From contig JANBPK010000711.1 of the NCBI GenBank assembly GCA_027579435.1, forward strand, positions 84,941 through 148,940: a DNA stretch of 64,000 bases, in the 5' to 3' direction. A program made the translations under genes and the position numbers. A model generated the notes under the pieces. It was not told the origin of the DNA. It was given only the letters and a program-made list of their open reading frames with translations, and did no database searches. Below are positions 12,079 through 25,800 of the stretch, in pieces. The number at the start of each line of letters is the position of its first letter. Positions within the stretch are counted from its first letter, which is position 1. This stretch comes from Candolleomyces eurysporus. Lineage: Eukaryota > Basidiomycota > Agaricomycetes > Agaricales > Psathyrellaceae.

Positions 12079-13288
12079 ATGCTGCGCATTTTCCAGGTTC
12101 TTCTCCTTGTTCTTAGCTTTCGGTTGGCACTGGTGCGTTATTTATCTCTGGCATCTCGTTGAATTATTTTTTTTACTGACGGCGCCATGTATCGTTTTCT
12201 AATAGGGTGCCTCTATTGGGCTCGTCAAGCGTGTCTCTGCGTCCGACACGGCCGATATTGGTTTTGCTACCGGAACTACAGGAGGAGCTGGAGGTTCCAC
12301 TGTCACTGTAACCTCCCTTGCGGCGTTGACTTCCGCCGTCGCAGGAACCGCGAAAAAGACTGTGTTGATCTCTGGTGCATTTACACATTTCCTTATCGAC
12401 CGATCTTGAAGAATTAGAAACTGACGAACACTTCCGTTTATCTCTTGTAGGAAGAATCACAGGAAAGGCAGTCGTCAATGTTGGTTCGAATACGTCAATT
12501 CTTGGAAAGGCCGGCTCTTGTACGTAGAGGTCATCTAGTTCGACGGGATCCGATCTCTGACTTTGCTTTTTTCCCCAGCCCTGGAGGGTGTTGGTCTCCG
12601 TCTCAACAAGCAGTCGAACGTCATCATCCGCAACGTCAAAATCTCGAAGGTCGAAGCAAGCGTTGGTGATGCTCTCGGTATCCAGGAGTCTTCGAGGGTT
12701 TGGGTTGACCATGTCGACTTGTCGAGCGACCTCGACCACGGCAAGGACTTGTAAGTTCCCAGCAATTATTACGACTACCGTGTTGTGACTAATCCCTGCC
12801 TCTCTAGCTATGACGGTTTGCTCGACGTGACCCACGGATGCACCCAGGTTACCGTGAGCAACAGCAAGTTGTCCAACCACTTCAAGGCTTCTCTCGTTGG
12901 CCACTCGGATAGCAACAAGGCAGAAGACACCAAGATCACCGTCACCTACGCCAACAACCACTGGCTCAACCTCAACTCTCGTGCGCCATCGGTTAGGTTC
13001 GGTACTGCCCATATCTTCAACAACCTGTTCGAGAAAGTCAGCGACGGAATTAACACCCGTGTCGGTGCCCAGGTCTTGGTTGAGAACAATGTTTGGAAGG
13101 ATTCCAAGAAGGCGCTGTTCTCGACTAGCCAAGGATTTGCTGTCCTGCGTGGCAACGATTTTGGGGGCGCGTCCAACTCTGCGCCTACCGGCACCTTCAC
13201 CACCCCTCCTTACAAATATAGCCTTCTTTCTACGGCTAATGTTGCTTCTACTATCCCCAGGGTCGCCGGACAGACCTTGGCTTTCTAG
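12079..13288 (+). CDS. Secreted pectate lyase, polysaccharide lyase family 1
   Basis: Exons 12079-12132, 12206-12374, 12451-12519, 12579-12750 and 12808-13288 give 314 aa, a normal length for fungal PL1 enzymes. The protein starts with a hydrophobic signal peptide ending near LALGAS and has a Lys-Arg site (GLVKR) typical of Kex2 processing. PL1 hallmarks are present: NVIIRNVKI, VWVDHVDLS with its Asp residues near the calcium site, and the catalytic-arginine motif RAPSVRFG followed by HIFNNLF. The enzyme should cleave polygalacturonate by beta-elimination outside the cell, loosening plant pectin. It is intact, with no frame lesion. It sits alone between the ankyrin gene and the aldolase gene and shows no sign of clustering with other wall-degrading genes. 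Confidence 0.9.
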
Positions 13289-14140
13289 TCAATTTTGCTT
13301 TCTTTTAGTTGACTGATACTGTAGTGGATCTGGGCTACTTTGTATATCTCTCACTCTCGTTTTATAAATCACACCTTCGTTTCGAATCAACCGGGCTGTG
13401 AACGTTTGAACAGTAATGACCGTGACGCGTTATTTGGCAAAACCTCAAAGGCCAAACAACGCGTAGTGGACCGCCCCGCTCGGGCCGTTCGCTCGCTCCC
13501 AATTCGGAACGGAGTGTGACGACACAGAAGAGCCTATGGCCAGGCAGCTATTCCAGAACCTTCCAAAAATCCTCCAAGACAGAATCGCTCTCCAATCTTT
13601 GGGGCGCAGCATTTGTGGCGATGGGTCAAAGAAGTTTTCTTTGACATATCGGCCGAGATATGTTATCTCTTCGCACTCTTTGTGAGGGTGATAATGTTGG
13701 TCGGCAACGCCACCCCAGGTCAGTAGCTCAATGTTTGAACAAGCTCCGAGGGCCGATGGATTGATGTTGCTTTCTATTGGAGCAGTTTAAATTGCTATCG
13801 TAGTACCAATCGTGGTGATTCCATTTGCCATTCTTGGGGTGCAGTGCAAAATTTACCTCGAACTTCAGGGCTTGCCGTTGGCCAAAGCCTGGCCTATAGG
13901 GTGCCGCAGAAGCTAATACCTTGCTTAGACCCGAGTTCCTGTGGTATTGAACGGATCCCGGGGTAGGTGGACCCATAAATGGCTGGCGGCTCACCGATTC
14001 ATCATCTCCACGTGATATGGAATGACATCGATTGCCGTCAATTTCCGTCGCAATAAAGGCCTCAGCAGCGGCGGGTTCCCTTCTTGAACTCTTCCTACGA
14101 CCTTTATTCTCCTCCAGTACCTTTTTATATCCTTATCACC
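13289..14140. other. Intergenic, upstream region of the aldolase gene
   Basis: No gene was recognised. The last ~80 bp before the aldolase ATG are pyrimidine-rich (CTCCTCCAGTACC and similar), as is common in strongly expressed fungal genes. A 267-nt open frame at 13728-13994 on the other strand has no family features. Confidence 0.5.
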
Positions 14141-15763
14141 ATGGGCGTTCTCGATGTCGTTCCCGTAAGTCCCCGAAGTCGCCCTAGGCGATGAGCAACC
14201 CTCAAAGCTCTCGCAACTGATAACGGAGATCGGTTTGGCGATAGGCTGGCGTCTTGACTGGCGACAACGTTCGTAAATTATTCGACTATGCTAAGGAGAA
14301 CCAGGTGCGTAGGGTTTACTCTAGCGGCGTCGATGTGCTCCTGACCTTCGTCGCAGTTCGCAATTCCTGTAAGTCGGCGGTGGCAAGTGTTTGCTTTGAT
14401 CTGTACTGAGGGTACACTCGGTGCTCTGCGCGGATAGGCCATTGTAAGTTCCGAGTTGATCAATAATTAGAAGAAGCGTCTAATCGTCGGTAGAACGTCA
14501 CTTCGACATCAACTGCCAACGCCGTTCTCGAAGCTGCTCGGTAGGTGTACCAAAATAATGTTGAGATGTTGCGTACTAAGTCCGACCGATAGAGATATCA
14601 AGTCGCCCATTATCCTCCAGGTCTCCCAGGGAGGAAGCGCTTTCTTCGCCGGAAAAGGTCTCTCCAACGATGGCCAGAAGGCTTCCATCCTTGGTGCCAT
14701 CTCTGCTGCCCACCATATCCGCAATGTAGCCAAGGCCTACGGAGTGTGAGTTTGCGGCCATTTCGGAATACTGCCAAAGCATCTAATCAATTTAAATGTA
14801 GTCCCGTCGTTCTGCACAGCGACCACTGCGCCCACAAGCTCTTGCCCTGGTTCGATGGTATGCTCGAGGCCAATGAAGCTTACTTCAAGGCACACGGCGA
14901 GCCCCTCTTCTCCTCCCACATGCTTGACTTGTCCGAAGAACCAAAAGAGGAGAATATCGCTACCTGCGTCAAGTACTTCAAGCGTATGGCACCTATTGGC
15001 TTGTGGCTCGAGATGGAAATCGGTATCACTGGAGGAGAGGAAGACGGTGTTGACAACACTGGTGTCGACAACGCCGCCTTGTATACCCAGCCCGAGGACG
15101 TCTATGATGTTTATAAGGCTCTCAGCGAAATCGGACCCAACTTCAGCATTGCCGCTGCCTTCGGTAACGTTCACGGTGTGTACAAGCCTGGTAACGTTCA
15201 CCTGCACCCCGAACTCTTGGCCAAGCACCAAGAGTATGCTTCCAAGAAGATCGAGGAGGCCACTGGAAACAAGGCTGTCAAGCCTTTGTGAGTTTTATCT
15301 GTTTCCGTATTGAACGGTCCACTGACGAGACGCCTCGATAGGTACTTGGTCTTCCACGGTGGTTCTGGTTCTACTAAGGAGGAGATCTCCACCGCTGTCC
15401 GAAATGGTGTTGTGAAGATGAACGTCGACACTGACACACAATTCGCCTACCTTGCTGGTATCCGGGTACGTCGCACCCCCTCTCTGCGAGCCGTTCGTTC
15501 AATGATTGACTCGGCTGCTTTTAGGACTTCTTCGACAAGAAGAAGGGCTACCTCCAGACCCAGGTCGGCAACCCCGAGGGAGCCGACAAGCCTAACAAGA
15601 AGGTACGAGGACTGAACGTGCAAATGAATCCTGTGGCGCATTCTGACGGGCTTGAATCTTGCAGTTCTACGACCCCCGTGTTTGGATTCGTGAGGGAGAG
15701 AAGACTCTTAGCAAGCGTGTGGAAGAGGCCTGCACTGACCTTGGAAATGTCAACCGCCTGTAG
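14141..15763 (+). CDS. FBA1: Fructose-bisphosphate aldolase, class II (zinc-dependent)
   Basis: Ten exons: 14141-14164, 14245-14304, 14357-14368, 14438-14443, 14494-14540, 14593-14745, 14802-15287, 15342-15465, 15525-15602, 15665-15763. They total 1089 nt, 362 aa, close to yeast Fba1. Class II motifs are complete: FAIPAINV near the N-terminus, HSDHC with the base Asp and a zinc His, NVHGVYKPGNV and VFHGGSGS with further zinc ligands, and MNVDTDTQFA binding substrate phosphate. The enzyme interconverts fructose-1,6-bisphosphate with glyceraldehyde-3-phosphate and dihydroxyacetone phosphate in cytosolic glycolysis and gluconeogenesis. The 5' part is unusually fragmented: exons 3 and 4 are 12 and 6 nt and encode the invariant FAIP and AI. 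Intron crowding near the start is common in highly expressed basidiomycete genes. Confidence 0.95.
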
Positions 15764-16366
15764 TTTTCACTTTCGTGTATCGGGGATGAGCGAAGTTGAA
15801 GTCGAATTCACCAAATGTAATACATAGTTTCTTGATCCACCGTTGTCTTGGATTGGGCGTCTTGGGATTGAGATTCAGGGACAGGCTTGATGCACGTCGT
15901 CCCTTGCTCCAAATCAGACTTGGGGTCATGGTGATCAACGCTCCGCTGCCTACTCGGTCAACTCTTCGGTGTTCCATTGCTCGTTCCACGTCCATATTAT
16001 TATTTGGTGCGAATGGTAATTTCAGCACTCCAAGTGGTGCAATCAAGAGGGAACAATTAGTTGAATGCCACTGCTTAGCGCTTAACGGCTACTGGTACAT
16101 GGATCGGCTATTGATAATTGCATTGATTTCCACTTGTTTTCGCCCCAGGCCGATCATAGAAAAGTGGTATGTTTCATGAAATTTTTGGCAGGGTCCTATG
16201 ATCGTGCTCCCCACAAAGGATCTATCCAAGGAAACTCTGAAGGATGGGACAGTTTCAGTCAGCATCAAGCTCCGTTCAGGCTCTGCAATGTGTACGGGCG
16301 ACGGGACAGTATACATTGGCTAAAGTCTGTATCATTATCTGTATAGCCTATTCTAATTACATTGAT
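15764..16366. other. Intergenic between convergent aldolase and F-box genes
   Basis: No gene seen. The string TTCAGCACTCCAAGTGG at about 16020 recurs at about 18560 beyond the F-box relic. Weaker similarity follows for roughly 100 bp (ACAAGAGGG, GCATTGATT), so the F-box relic is bracketed by degraded direct repeats. Confidence 0.4.
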
Positions 16367-18243
16367 TTAATGGCTTCTCAGGGNAAAAAAATTTCCTTCC
16401 TCCGCATCCAAAGTTGGCGTCGCTTTTGGGTATAAGCTATACTCCTCGAGATCGTCGATAAACCCCATGAAACCCTCGTCCCAGTGCTTGTATCGGGGCG
16501 ACGGTGCATCTCCCCCAAGACATTGACGTCCTTGGAATTCATCGGGTCCAAAAACTCCAACCGTAAGCCCATAAATTGAAAAAGACTGGACATCCGCCCG
16601 GATTGTTCGGGCTATATTCTTCGCCCAATAGTTGTCGTCCGTGCGTATCACCAGGTGTTGGAGCGGAGTGATTGTATAAGGAATTGAAGAGAAATCGCCA
16701 CGGTGAACGGCCTGGGTTCTGGAGGCCACAAGGTCTTCGAGGGCCCTGTACGGGAACTGTAGCAGCGGGTATAAGTTCCCAAATATCAGGCTCGGGTTCT
16801 CCCTCGGTCCCAACGTTCTATAGCACTCGGTATCCATGTAGATACCCAGTGCCTTGACGGCCCGCAAATTGAACTTGCCATCGCAGCCGATCGTCAGATA
16901 CTCGAAAACCTCTTCCAAATGGTATGATATATTGAAGAAAAGTTCAGTAAGGTTGGGGACTGTATTGAAGATCGGGATCAAATCCTCCGCTTTGACGAGT
17001 GAACGGGCGATGAACGTCAAATGAGTCAAGTTGGTGTAACGATCGGGACGGGCCATGTCCCATGTGACCCCATTCCAGTATGAAAACACCTGTAGCTTGG
17101 TGAGTGCTGGCATCGTAACACCTCGAAGAGACTCCGTTGTGACTCCACTTTGGAGGAACGCCAGCTCTGTGAGCTGGGAGAGGGTTGCTTGCCCATGCAC
17201 TGGGGATTGGGATACGGGAGGCTCTGAACCCGCCCCCGGATCTGTGAGGTGAAAACACCCTCGTTGTAATGAGACGCAAAGCTTGAAGATGGTTCTCCAT
17301 TGCTCGTGCTGAAGGAGAAAGCCCAAGAAAAGGTGCGTGAGCTGGAACCATGGGATGTGTGGAGGAAAGTATCCTTCGTCACGGTAGCATATATTTGCAA
17401 AAACTGCCTGCGTGACGTTAGGAAGGGATGGGAGATCCGGAAACTTTGGGGTAAAACCCGGATTCCATGAGTTACAGTTAATGACGACTGAGGTAACGCG
17501 GGGAAAGGTCATTTCACCTAACCCAATAGCGAAAGGGTCGCACACAGCCATGAGCCATTTTACGTATAGGGTGGCAGGATGATCGAGGAGCTGAGCCAGG
17601 GGGATGGCATTTTCGGTCATGTCTCCTGAGCTTATGAGGTGGGGATATTTGCCGAAACTGATTATCGACATTGACGATGGATAGGATCTGACGCGTTCCA
17701 ACCAGGTGGAGATTCGTCGGATATGAGCTGTGTTTACTAGAGGAAGAGTTCCAGACTCTTGCTCGCGGGCACGGATTCTGATACTGGACCAGAGACAAGG
17801 CGTCGTCGTCGCTACTGTTCTCCAGAACTGGCAGACGAGACATAGGATCTCGGGGCTCGGGGGGAAGCGGCGAACCTTTCTTGCGCGGTCTTTCGTCTTC
17901 ATAGTCACAGCAGTCTTCAGTTAGGAGATCACTTCCAGAATTTAGATAGTGCCGAAATATTTCTCCCATAGTCTCCGCGGGAACACACCGAAGCACTGAC
18001 AGAAGGCTGCGACAAGCTTGGAGTTTTTGCTCAGTACGTTCTTTTTTCTTGTCGAAGCTCCTTGCGAGTGTACAGCTCCTTTGGAAGTTCTAGGGTGGAG
18101 ATGCGTTTTTCGATGGAGGCTTGGGTTTCTTGGTATTCCTTGATCAAAGATTCGACCCGCTCACGAGCTTGAGGAGGGAGTTCACGATGATCTCGAGCGA
18201 TTTGAACAATCTCATCAGGTAGATCTAACTGAATCACGGTCAA
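16367..18243 (-). pseudogene. F-box protein gene, frameshifted
   Basis: Read on the minus strand, 18243 to 18031 encodes a Glu/Arg-rich helical lead (ERVESLIKEYQETQASIEKR). An F-box core follows (VPAETMGEIFRHYLNS). Then come LCLVCQFWRTVATTTPCLWSSIRI and about 450 residues of leucine-rich fold, including LTHLFLGFLL and LTELFFNISYH. These parts lie in three different frames: one shift near 18030 just before TEQKLQACRSL, and a second near 17880 after YEDERPRK. No ATG opens the first segment in frame. The architecture is that of the very large agaricomycete F-box-like family, which recruits substrates to SCF ubiquitin ligases. With two shifts that no short intron explains, I call it a pseudogene; sequencing error is the alternative. 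Confidence 0.65.
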
Positions 18244-19890
18244 ATACTCTCCTATAATGTAGGATTACCGTCAATGCTCACCTCGGATACCCGCTTTTCT
18301 TTCATCCCTAGAGATATCCAAGGGAGTCACTGGGTGGTTTGAAGCTGGAACGATTGTGAGGCTGTTCGACCCCGTAATAGTAGGGCCCGCTATTGAGACC
18401 GACACGGGCGCTCCGGATATGGCGTGTGGGCAAGGTCATGATTCTGTCGAGGCCGTACAGCTTGGTTGAGACTCTGAGAGTACCGCTAGCAGCTTCTTCT
18501 CCAGGATGAGTGCTCCATCACTCCGTCCGCGCCGATATTTGTCGCCAATAGTGGCTCATGGCTTCAGCACTCCAAGTGGCACGGACAAGAGGGGAGAATT
18601 GGTCCAAAATTACTGTTTGTGTAATTAGACTCTATCATACATGAATACGAGCCGTTGCTGCATTGATTGTCATCGTAGCTGCTCCCCTCTTGTCAGTGAT
18701 CCTACAAAAGAATAGATAGCAGGTCTCTGAAAGTTCTACTCGTAGCTGTACATGGGTAATCGTCCATTTGAACAGCTGATAGGCCTTGTGAGATTGTGAT
18801 TATGACACTACGAAGATGAATTTTGAACTTACGCAATAAACCTTTATAGCTGTCCAATCGTCGAGCCACTGTGGAAGTAGGGTGAGATTGAATCTAAGGA
18901 CTTAGCATGCGCACATACCGCATCTATACTGAGACGATCGACAGCATTTAGATCCCATGGGATCTCTGAAAGACTCTACTGGAGGACTGCATCAAATACC
19001 TATGGTTAGATCAAATACTCGAAAGTAGAAGGATCAGACAGAGACCTTGGCCCGAATCGCCGCTTCTACTCGCTGTAGATCGTGTTGCAACGTCTTTACT
19101 TGTTCCTGGCGTACTTAGCACGGTGACATCCCTTGTGCCTCGTGGGTGTCCATGAGTTTGGCGCCAGCCTGAACGATTCGTAGAAGCCGGTGCTCCCAGT
19201 CTCATTTCATCGACATATGAACACCTGACAGCAGCACAGAATCGCGACACGATGGCATCATGTCTGGTGCCGGCATCAGCATTGGTGCCATATTTCACAC
19301 TGCCGTCGCAACCATTGAAAGAGCCACAAAATCATTGGCGGCGAAGCAATGATGACTTGGTTATTCTGCCATGATTGGACCCACTTTCGTGATCTGAAGT
19401 TTTCGTTGAAGCTATACTGTGGCTCTGACAGTATTCAGCTCGATTGGAGAGGGACATTTAGAGCAAGGCAGTGAGGAGAATAGAGCCCCACGTTGCTCTT
19501 CCCTTCTCGACACATTTGTCCATCAATCACGCCAGGCAAACGGGCGAAACCCAAGCATGAAGGTTGATAAATGTTTCTCATTCGCACCTTGTACAATCAC
19601 ACTTCAGGCTGCCGTCTACTCGGAAAACGATTAAAAAAGAGTCATCCTGGTCGGCACACCAGGTTTCAACCAACCAGATCGATCTAAACCGGATCCAGAC
19701 ATCATACAAACCTTGCTTCCTGTCAAAATCCAGGGAGAATTGAACGGGCGCCGAGGTCGTCTGGCCCGCGGAAGCTGAGTAGAAGAACGAGACAAAAAAC
19801 CAACACATCGTCGTCACATTCAGCTCGATTCAGCCTATTCAGACTAGTGATACATGCTGGATACGCACACGTCTCGTGCGATCGCCATCC
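18244..19890. other. Intergenic, no gene recognised
   Basis: The segment next to 19891 (about 19700-19890) matches the 3' flank of ankyrin copy 1. The degraded repeat near 18560 pairs with the one near 16020. Short open frames at 19011-19298 and 19419-19634 show no family motifs or sensible splice context. Confidence 0.45.
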
Positions 19891-22800
19891 TCAGTACGTG
19901 TCAGCCTCCCTGTTAATCTGATAAGCCATCCTATTTTTCCACTTCACCTCCTCCGGGTCCTCTTCCGCATCCGGATCCACGTTCGTAGTATCCTTGTACT
20001 TCCCAACAACCTTATCGAGATTCGCCTTAACTGAGAGTTGTACGTCCAAGAGCTTGATCAAATCCCGCTGGAGGTCATACGGGCCACCAGCAGCCGCATC
20101 TTGAAGAACACGCCACGTCTTTTCGACGTTGTCAGAATCCTTATAATTCCTCTTCGTCGACTCATCCTCAACTTCACGGGTTGCCGGCTTGGGTGGCAGT
20201 CTATTCTGCTCGCACTTCACTTCTTTCAGCTTGCCCTCCATCGTCTTGATGAACGCGCTCAGTTCGAAACAGAATTTCTCGGGGTTGGTTGGGACACCCT
20301 GATCCAGGAGCACCTTGACGATTTCTTGGAGACGAGGAAGCTGTGTTTCGAGCTTGTCGACGAGAATCCTCTCCCTGAAGTACACGAATTGCTCGGGCGA
20401 GAGGGTGTCGGGAAATGCTCTAATCGAGGTGCGCAAGCGGAGAAGTAGCTCCTTGAGAACGGACACTTCGAGAGGCGTTTGACCGATGGCGTCTTCCCTG
20501 AACAACCCACCCTGCAGCGGTGTTTCCAATAGCAGCTCGGCAATTTCCGCAAATCCTTCGTGGACAGCATAGTGTAGAGGCGTCTGACCGTCGATGTTCG
20601 CGTAAGATGCGGTCGTGTTGTCGAACTCAAGGATGACTTTTGTCATTTCAACTTTCCCATTCTTGACCGCGATGTGCAATGGCTGGAAAACGGAAAATTG
20701 GTCAGAACCTGTGCAGCTGGGAGAGATAGAGACGCTCACGGTATTGAGCTGTCCTTTGGACTGTTGCTGAAGGAGAGCTTGGCAGACATCCTTGGGCAAC
20801 TTCTTCAGGAAGTATTCAAAGGTCTCGACCTTGCCGTAGGCGGCGATGCTGTGGAAGATGTTCCAGCTGCACGGATGGGTAAATTTATCGCTATATGGCC
20901 AGAGCTTGTAAAAACATACCTCCTGACAGTGTCCCGTGCGGCTGGTGATATCGATTTCGCAAGGAGATAATCCAGGATGTCGGGTTCACATTGAACCTCT
21001 ACCGCAAACAGAAGGGGGTTGTGGCCAGTGAACTTGATTCTACAAAAGAGAATGGTTCGGAAAACTGAAGAAGGAAAGCTGAAGGAAGACGTACTGTTGG
21101 TGAAGTGTCGTCTTCATCAACTCTGGCTTCTTCGCAAACAGTGTCTTGATAGCGGGGAGCGAACAGCCGAGAATAGCAGCAATCAGTGGTGATTCTCCCA
21201 ATCCGTCGACATTCCACCCAAGCCAGACCGGAAGGACCTCCTCAAGGTCTGGAGTACGGCGAAGCTGTTCAGCACGAGCACCACTACATGCAGTCGCGTA
21301 CTGGCTGAACGCGGCCAATGGTTTATCGGTGGCAAGGTACTCGATGATCTTGGTTGCTCCAGCTCTCGCCGCTCGCCACACCATAGGAGTGGTGTGGCTG
21401 GGCCTCCAGTAGGCATCGGGGTCGTTCTTTCGCGCCAGGTCAGCGCGCTTCTTGCCATGGACATTCAGCCCAAGATAGATAGGGTTCTCGTCGTTGACAG
21501 CGGACGGGAGATGGGCGGTGGCCTTCTTCGCAACTTCGAAATCCAATCCATACCCAGAGCGTCGAATGTATTCATCAAGAATTTCCGGGGAATCCGCTTG
21601 GATAATCGTGGAGAGAAGGTGTTCGCCAAGGTCGATAGGTTGCGACAGGCTTTGATAGAGGTTTGCGATCATGATAAAGGCCTCCAAGTCCTTGAACTCA
21701 ATAGCCGTGGTGATAAGATTCCCTTGCGTAGATCTTTCACCATTGTATTTGCGGAAAATCGCCTCGTGAATCATATTTTTGGGAGGTATGTTGGACCTGA
21801 CACCCGATGAGAGCTTGGCGATGTCCACGAACTGCGTTTCCTTCTTCCGCTCAACTGTTGCATCAAAGTCGTCCTCATCGTCGAGATCTTCATCGCCGTT
21901 GTCCTCATCTATGTGGAAAGGGTAAGATACCATGTATTCGGGACAAAGGAAGAAACGCACCGAGTATGATACTATCAGTGCTAAAGGTCACTTTCTCTTC
22001 TGCTCGTTCCGGCACATATTGAGAAGCTGCGATGGACACAATGAGCTTGGCAGTCGACCAATGCCTTCCTTCACAAGCTGCGAACAGGAGCGTATAACCT
22101 AGGATTGCAGGGTTATGTTAGCACTCAGTAGGATAGCTCAACTTGACGCGCTCGAAACTCACCTTGTCTGCTGTAGTCGTAATTCGGAGCGATTTGGACG
22201 TTGACGCTCAGAAGCTGTGTCGAAGTCTCGGTCTCTCCCGATTCAGATGGAAGGCAAAGTTGCTTGATCTTCTCGTTGTCACCCGCAAAGGCGGCCTCAA
22301 ATAGCTCATCGTACGCCTTGTTCAAGCTAGCGGGAATTTGAGTCGGGTAATAAGACTGGCATAAGTGATAATAGTGCGATTTCTCCTCTTCAGTCACAGC
22401 GGTGTCTGTCACTTTCTTGTGCTCAAGTGCCTTGGTGTGGTTGGTCTCGATGCCAGGGTAGAGCTCTGTCCACGACTTCGCAGAACGGGCGGTCAACAAG
22501 CGCTCTGCATCCACGAGGTAGCCTTCGATGCCGTTCATCTTCAAGAGCTCCTGAGCCCGGTCGTGCCTCTTCCACTGTTCTTCGTTCTCTTCAACTTCTT
22601 TCTTTGGCTTGTCTTCAGTCCGCACTCTACGAAGGTGCTCCTTCCAACTCGAAAGAACTTCTCCTTCACTTTCAGATCGAGATTTCTTGGATTCGACGGC
22701 CTCGGTTTTGAGATTGTCCTTCTTCTCAGTGACGAGCTCAAGTGCACGATCGACCCAGTCTTTAATGGTGCGACGGTCGCCAGCGGATGCATAGTGCCGC

Positions 22801-25800
22801 TTAGAAGACTTGATTCCGACATTGAAGGCCGCACCAAGAGACAGAAGGAGTTGGAAGATATCGTCGTTGTGTGAGAGAGCGGTTTCGAGAGGCGTGAACG
22901 CCTGGTCAATATAACCACGGACTCCCCGTCCGGACAAGTCGGGGCGATCTTCCGGCCTCCTGAGTGATAGATCAGAAATCAAGGGGTGAAAACAAAACGG
23001 ATGCGACAAACTTACTTGGCCTCCAAAGCTTTGTTAATATCTTCCTCAGATAGATCCAATTTCGCTCCATAGGCCACCAACAAAGCTACCATAGCATAGT
23101 CCGACTTCTGTACTGCAGTCACGATGGGGAATATGACATCGCTGTATTGGATCGCTGGACTGTTGATGACCTGCCTCGCGTTTGGATCGCACCTGAGAAC
23201 ACAGGCTGCCAACTTGAGTTTGCCAGAAGCCACGATATCATGGAAGATGGTGAATAGTTTGTCGTCTGCAGTCGAAGACGAAGCGCCAGCCTTGATGAGG
23301 CGTTCCGCGATTGTGCATGCTTCGTCTTCGTCTTCTCGGAGGATGGTGACATCGAGGGCATGGAGCTGCTTCGTGTCGTTGTGGTTCGTCGACGTGGCCT
23401 TGTTCACGTCTGCACCAGATTCGAGCAACAGATCCACCGTGTCCAAAGGGGCGAAAAGGGTGGCGTAGCAGAGAGGGGTGTAACCAAAGTCCCAGTCAGC
23501 CTGGTTGATATCCAGGATGTCCGGCTCGTCTTCATTGTCCTGGGGCATGTCTCCTGCTTTGGATGCTGAAGGCTTCTCGACAGTGGGATTGGCGACTTTC
23601 GCACTTTCGTTCTCCGCATCGTTCATCTCAAGGCCTTTACCATCTTCGAAGGATGAGCGCTCAAGAGCTGGTTTCTTGTCTGTGTCCACAGCATCGCCCT
23701 CGTCCTTCTCTTCCTTCTTAATCGCAGCCTCGTTAGCCACACTCCGCTCCAAGAGTTTTTCCACGACGGCGGTTTGACCAAACTGAGCGGCAAGATGTAA
23801 AGCAGACCTTCCATCGACAAGACGAGCGGAAATCCTTGCACCTGCTTCAATGAGCTCGCATGCAGCCTCAGGGGCGTTGGAGGCGATGGCGACGTGCAGG
23901 CAAGTACGTCCGACATGGTCTCGATGATTGAGATCGATTTCAGACTTGATGTGTTCTCTGACGGCCTCGACATCGTTACGGGAAACTGCGGCGAAGAAGT
24001 TTTCGGTTTCTTTGACATAGACTTGCTCGCTCCATTCGCCGACGTCGATAGGGTTGAAGCTACCAGTTATAGTCTGACGGCCAGGGTTCTCTCCGATGAA
24101 CCTGTTTGTTATCAAATGTCAGCTCAACACGAAAGACTTTGGCAATGAAGACCGAAATCGTACTTGATCCTTCCTGTGACGTATTGCTCTTCCTCCTTGG
24201 CCTTGAGCTCCTTTTCGTCATCGTTGATCGGCTCGGGGCAGTGCTAGAGAAGTATTTGAGAATTGACTCGAGAAGAGGAAATACAAGGCCAGTAATACCT
24301 CGCAACAATCCTCCAAACATTCATCCACGGCTCCAAAGAAGGCTGGGTGACGATGCAGCCTGCGCCCTTTATTCTTGGGGTTAAAAGTTGCTGAAAGTAA
24401 CGATTTAGTTTGGGACAGCGGTTTCTCATCTAACAACCTCACAATTCATGCCCAAATCCTGGAGCAACCGAGGCAGTCAGCACCTGAATCGAAACTTCGA
24501 TCCTTGGTTGGAAACTCACGGTTTGGTAAACAAGCTTTTCAAGACGCCGTGCATCCCACCCAGGTCCATAAGGAATATGGAGAGAAGTAACATTGTAGTC
24601 ATTCATCTCGAGGCCACTAATTTCCTTCTCCTCCTTCAAATCACCTTTATACCTCCTCTTGTTACGATTGTACCGCGCCAGCGGGTTAGGCCGATTACGC
24701 AGCTTCCTGCGAGACTCGAGAAAATTATAACGGGCGTTACCATACATCAACTTCTCGAAAACGAGCAGTCGAGCGAGGCCCTCCATCTTCACGATGGAAC
24801 GCTCGTAGATCTAAGGGAGATTAAATTCAGATATGGGAGAGGGGAGAAAGAGAAATACTCATACTGTTGGATCGATCTTCTCGCGAACGAGGTCTGGCAC
24901 GTAGACTTCATAGCCTCGGTTCGCGTACTTGGCAAGACGGACCTCGTAAGAAGGCGACCTTCGGGTCATATCGACAGTGTTGCTCTGGCGCATCATAGCG
25001 ACAATGGCTCGGGGGTTGGCCCAGACACGATTGCCTGAATGACAGCATTAGGCTTGAGCCTAGCGAAAAGAGGGGGAAACGCACCGTCATAGGCGCAGCT
25101 CGGAGCGTCAATGTCGAACCCAGCGAGAATCTCAGCCGGAGAATGGTAGAGACGCAGAACAACCTGGATGGAACGATAGGGATATTGAGCTAAAAAGCGG
25201 GATAATTGGTTACCACGCAAAGCAGGAAGAATTCAATTAACAACGCACAGTGAATGGACACGGTATGCTTAGTGCGAATGCAAGTGACATCCCAAGGGAC
25301 GGAGTCACGGACTGCCTCATAAATCTGAATGATCTTCGCCTCGGCCTGCCAAACAATGATGAATTCTTTCTGATCGCTAGCAACATAGATCTAATGAAAT
25401 ATGCACCTGTTCGGGAGTCAATCCCCACAGGAAAAGGTCAACGTCCGAAGTTGGGTAGGCAGCACTATGATAGTGCTTCCTAGTCGCCCTCTTCGATACT
25501 TTATTGTTCTCTTCCAACGGGGTCAAACAAGCAAGCACACTCCCACCAGCCGCCACCACGTTACTCCAATCCAGAAGTTGGGTCAAGGACCCCTCGGTAA
25601 AGATCGACCAATTCTTCTTGAACTCATCCAAGCTATCCACCATGGACGGTGCTCCTTCGGGCCGCCTAGCTTCCTTGTTCACAGGCAGAATGTGCTTCGC
25701 GATGATGTCCTCGTCGTCCTTGACAATACGCGCCCGAGTGGTGCGAATATCGACCGGCGCGTCGAACACATCGACCAGACCGACATAAGGGTCTTGAAGA

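Noticed and set aside
12173..13132. 319-codon minus-strand frame over the pectate lyase
   Set aside because: It ignores clear splice sites and PL1 motifs on the + strand; mirror frames are common in codon-biased genes.
14737..15231. Minus-strand frame opposite aldolase exon 7
   Set aside because: Shadow of a strongly codon-biased exon; the + strand has complete aldolase motifs.
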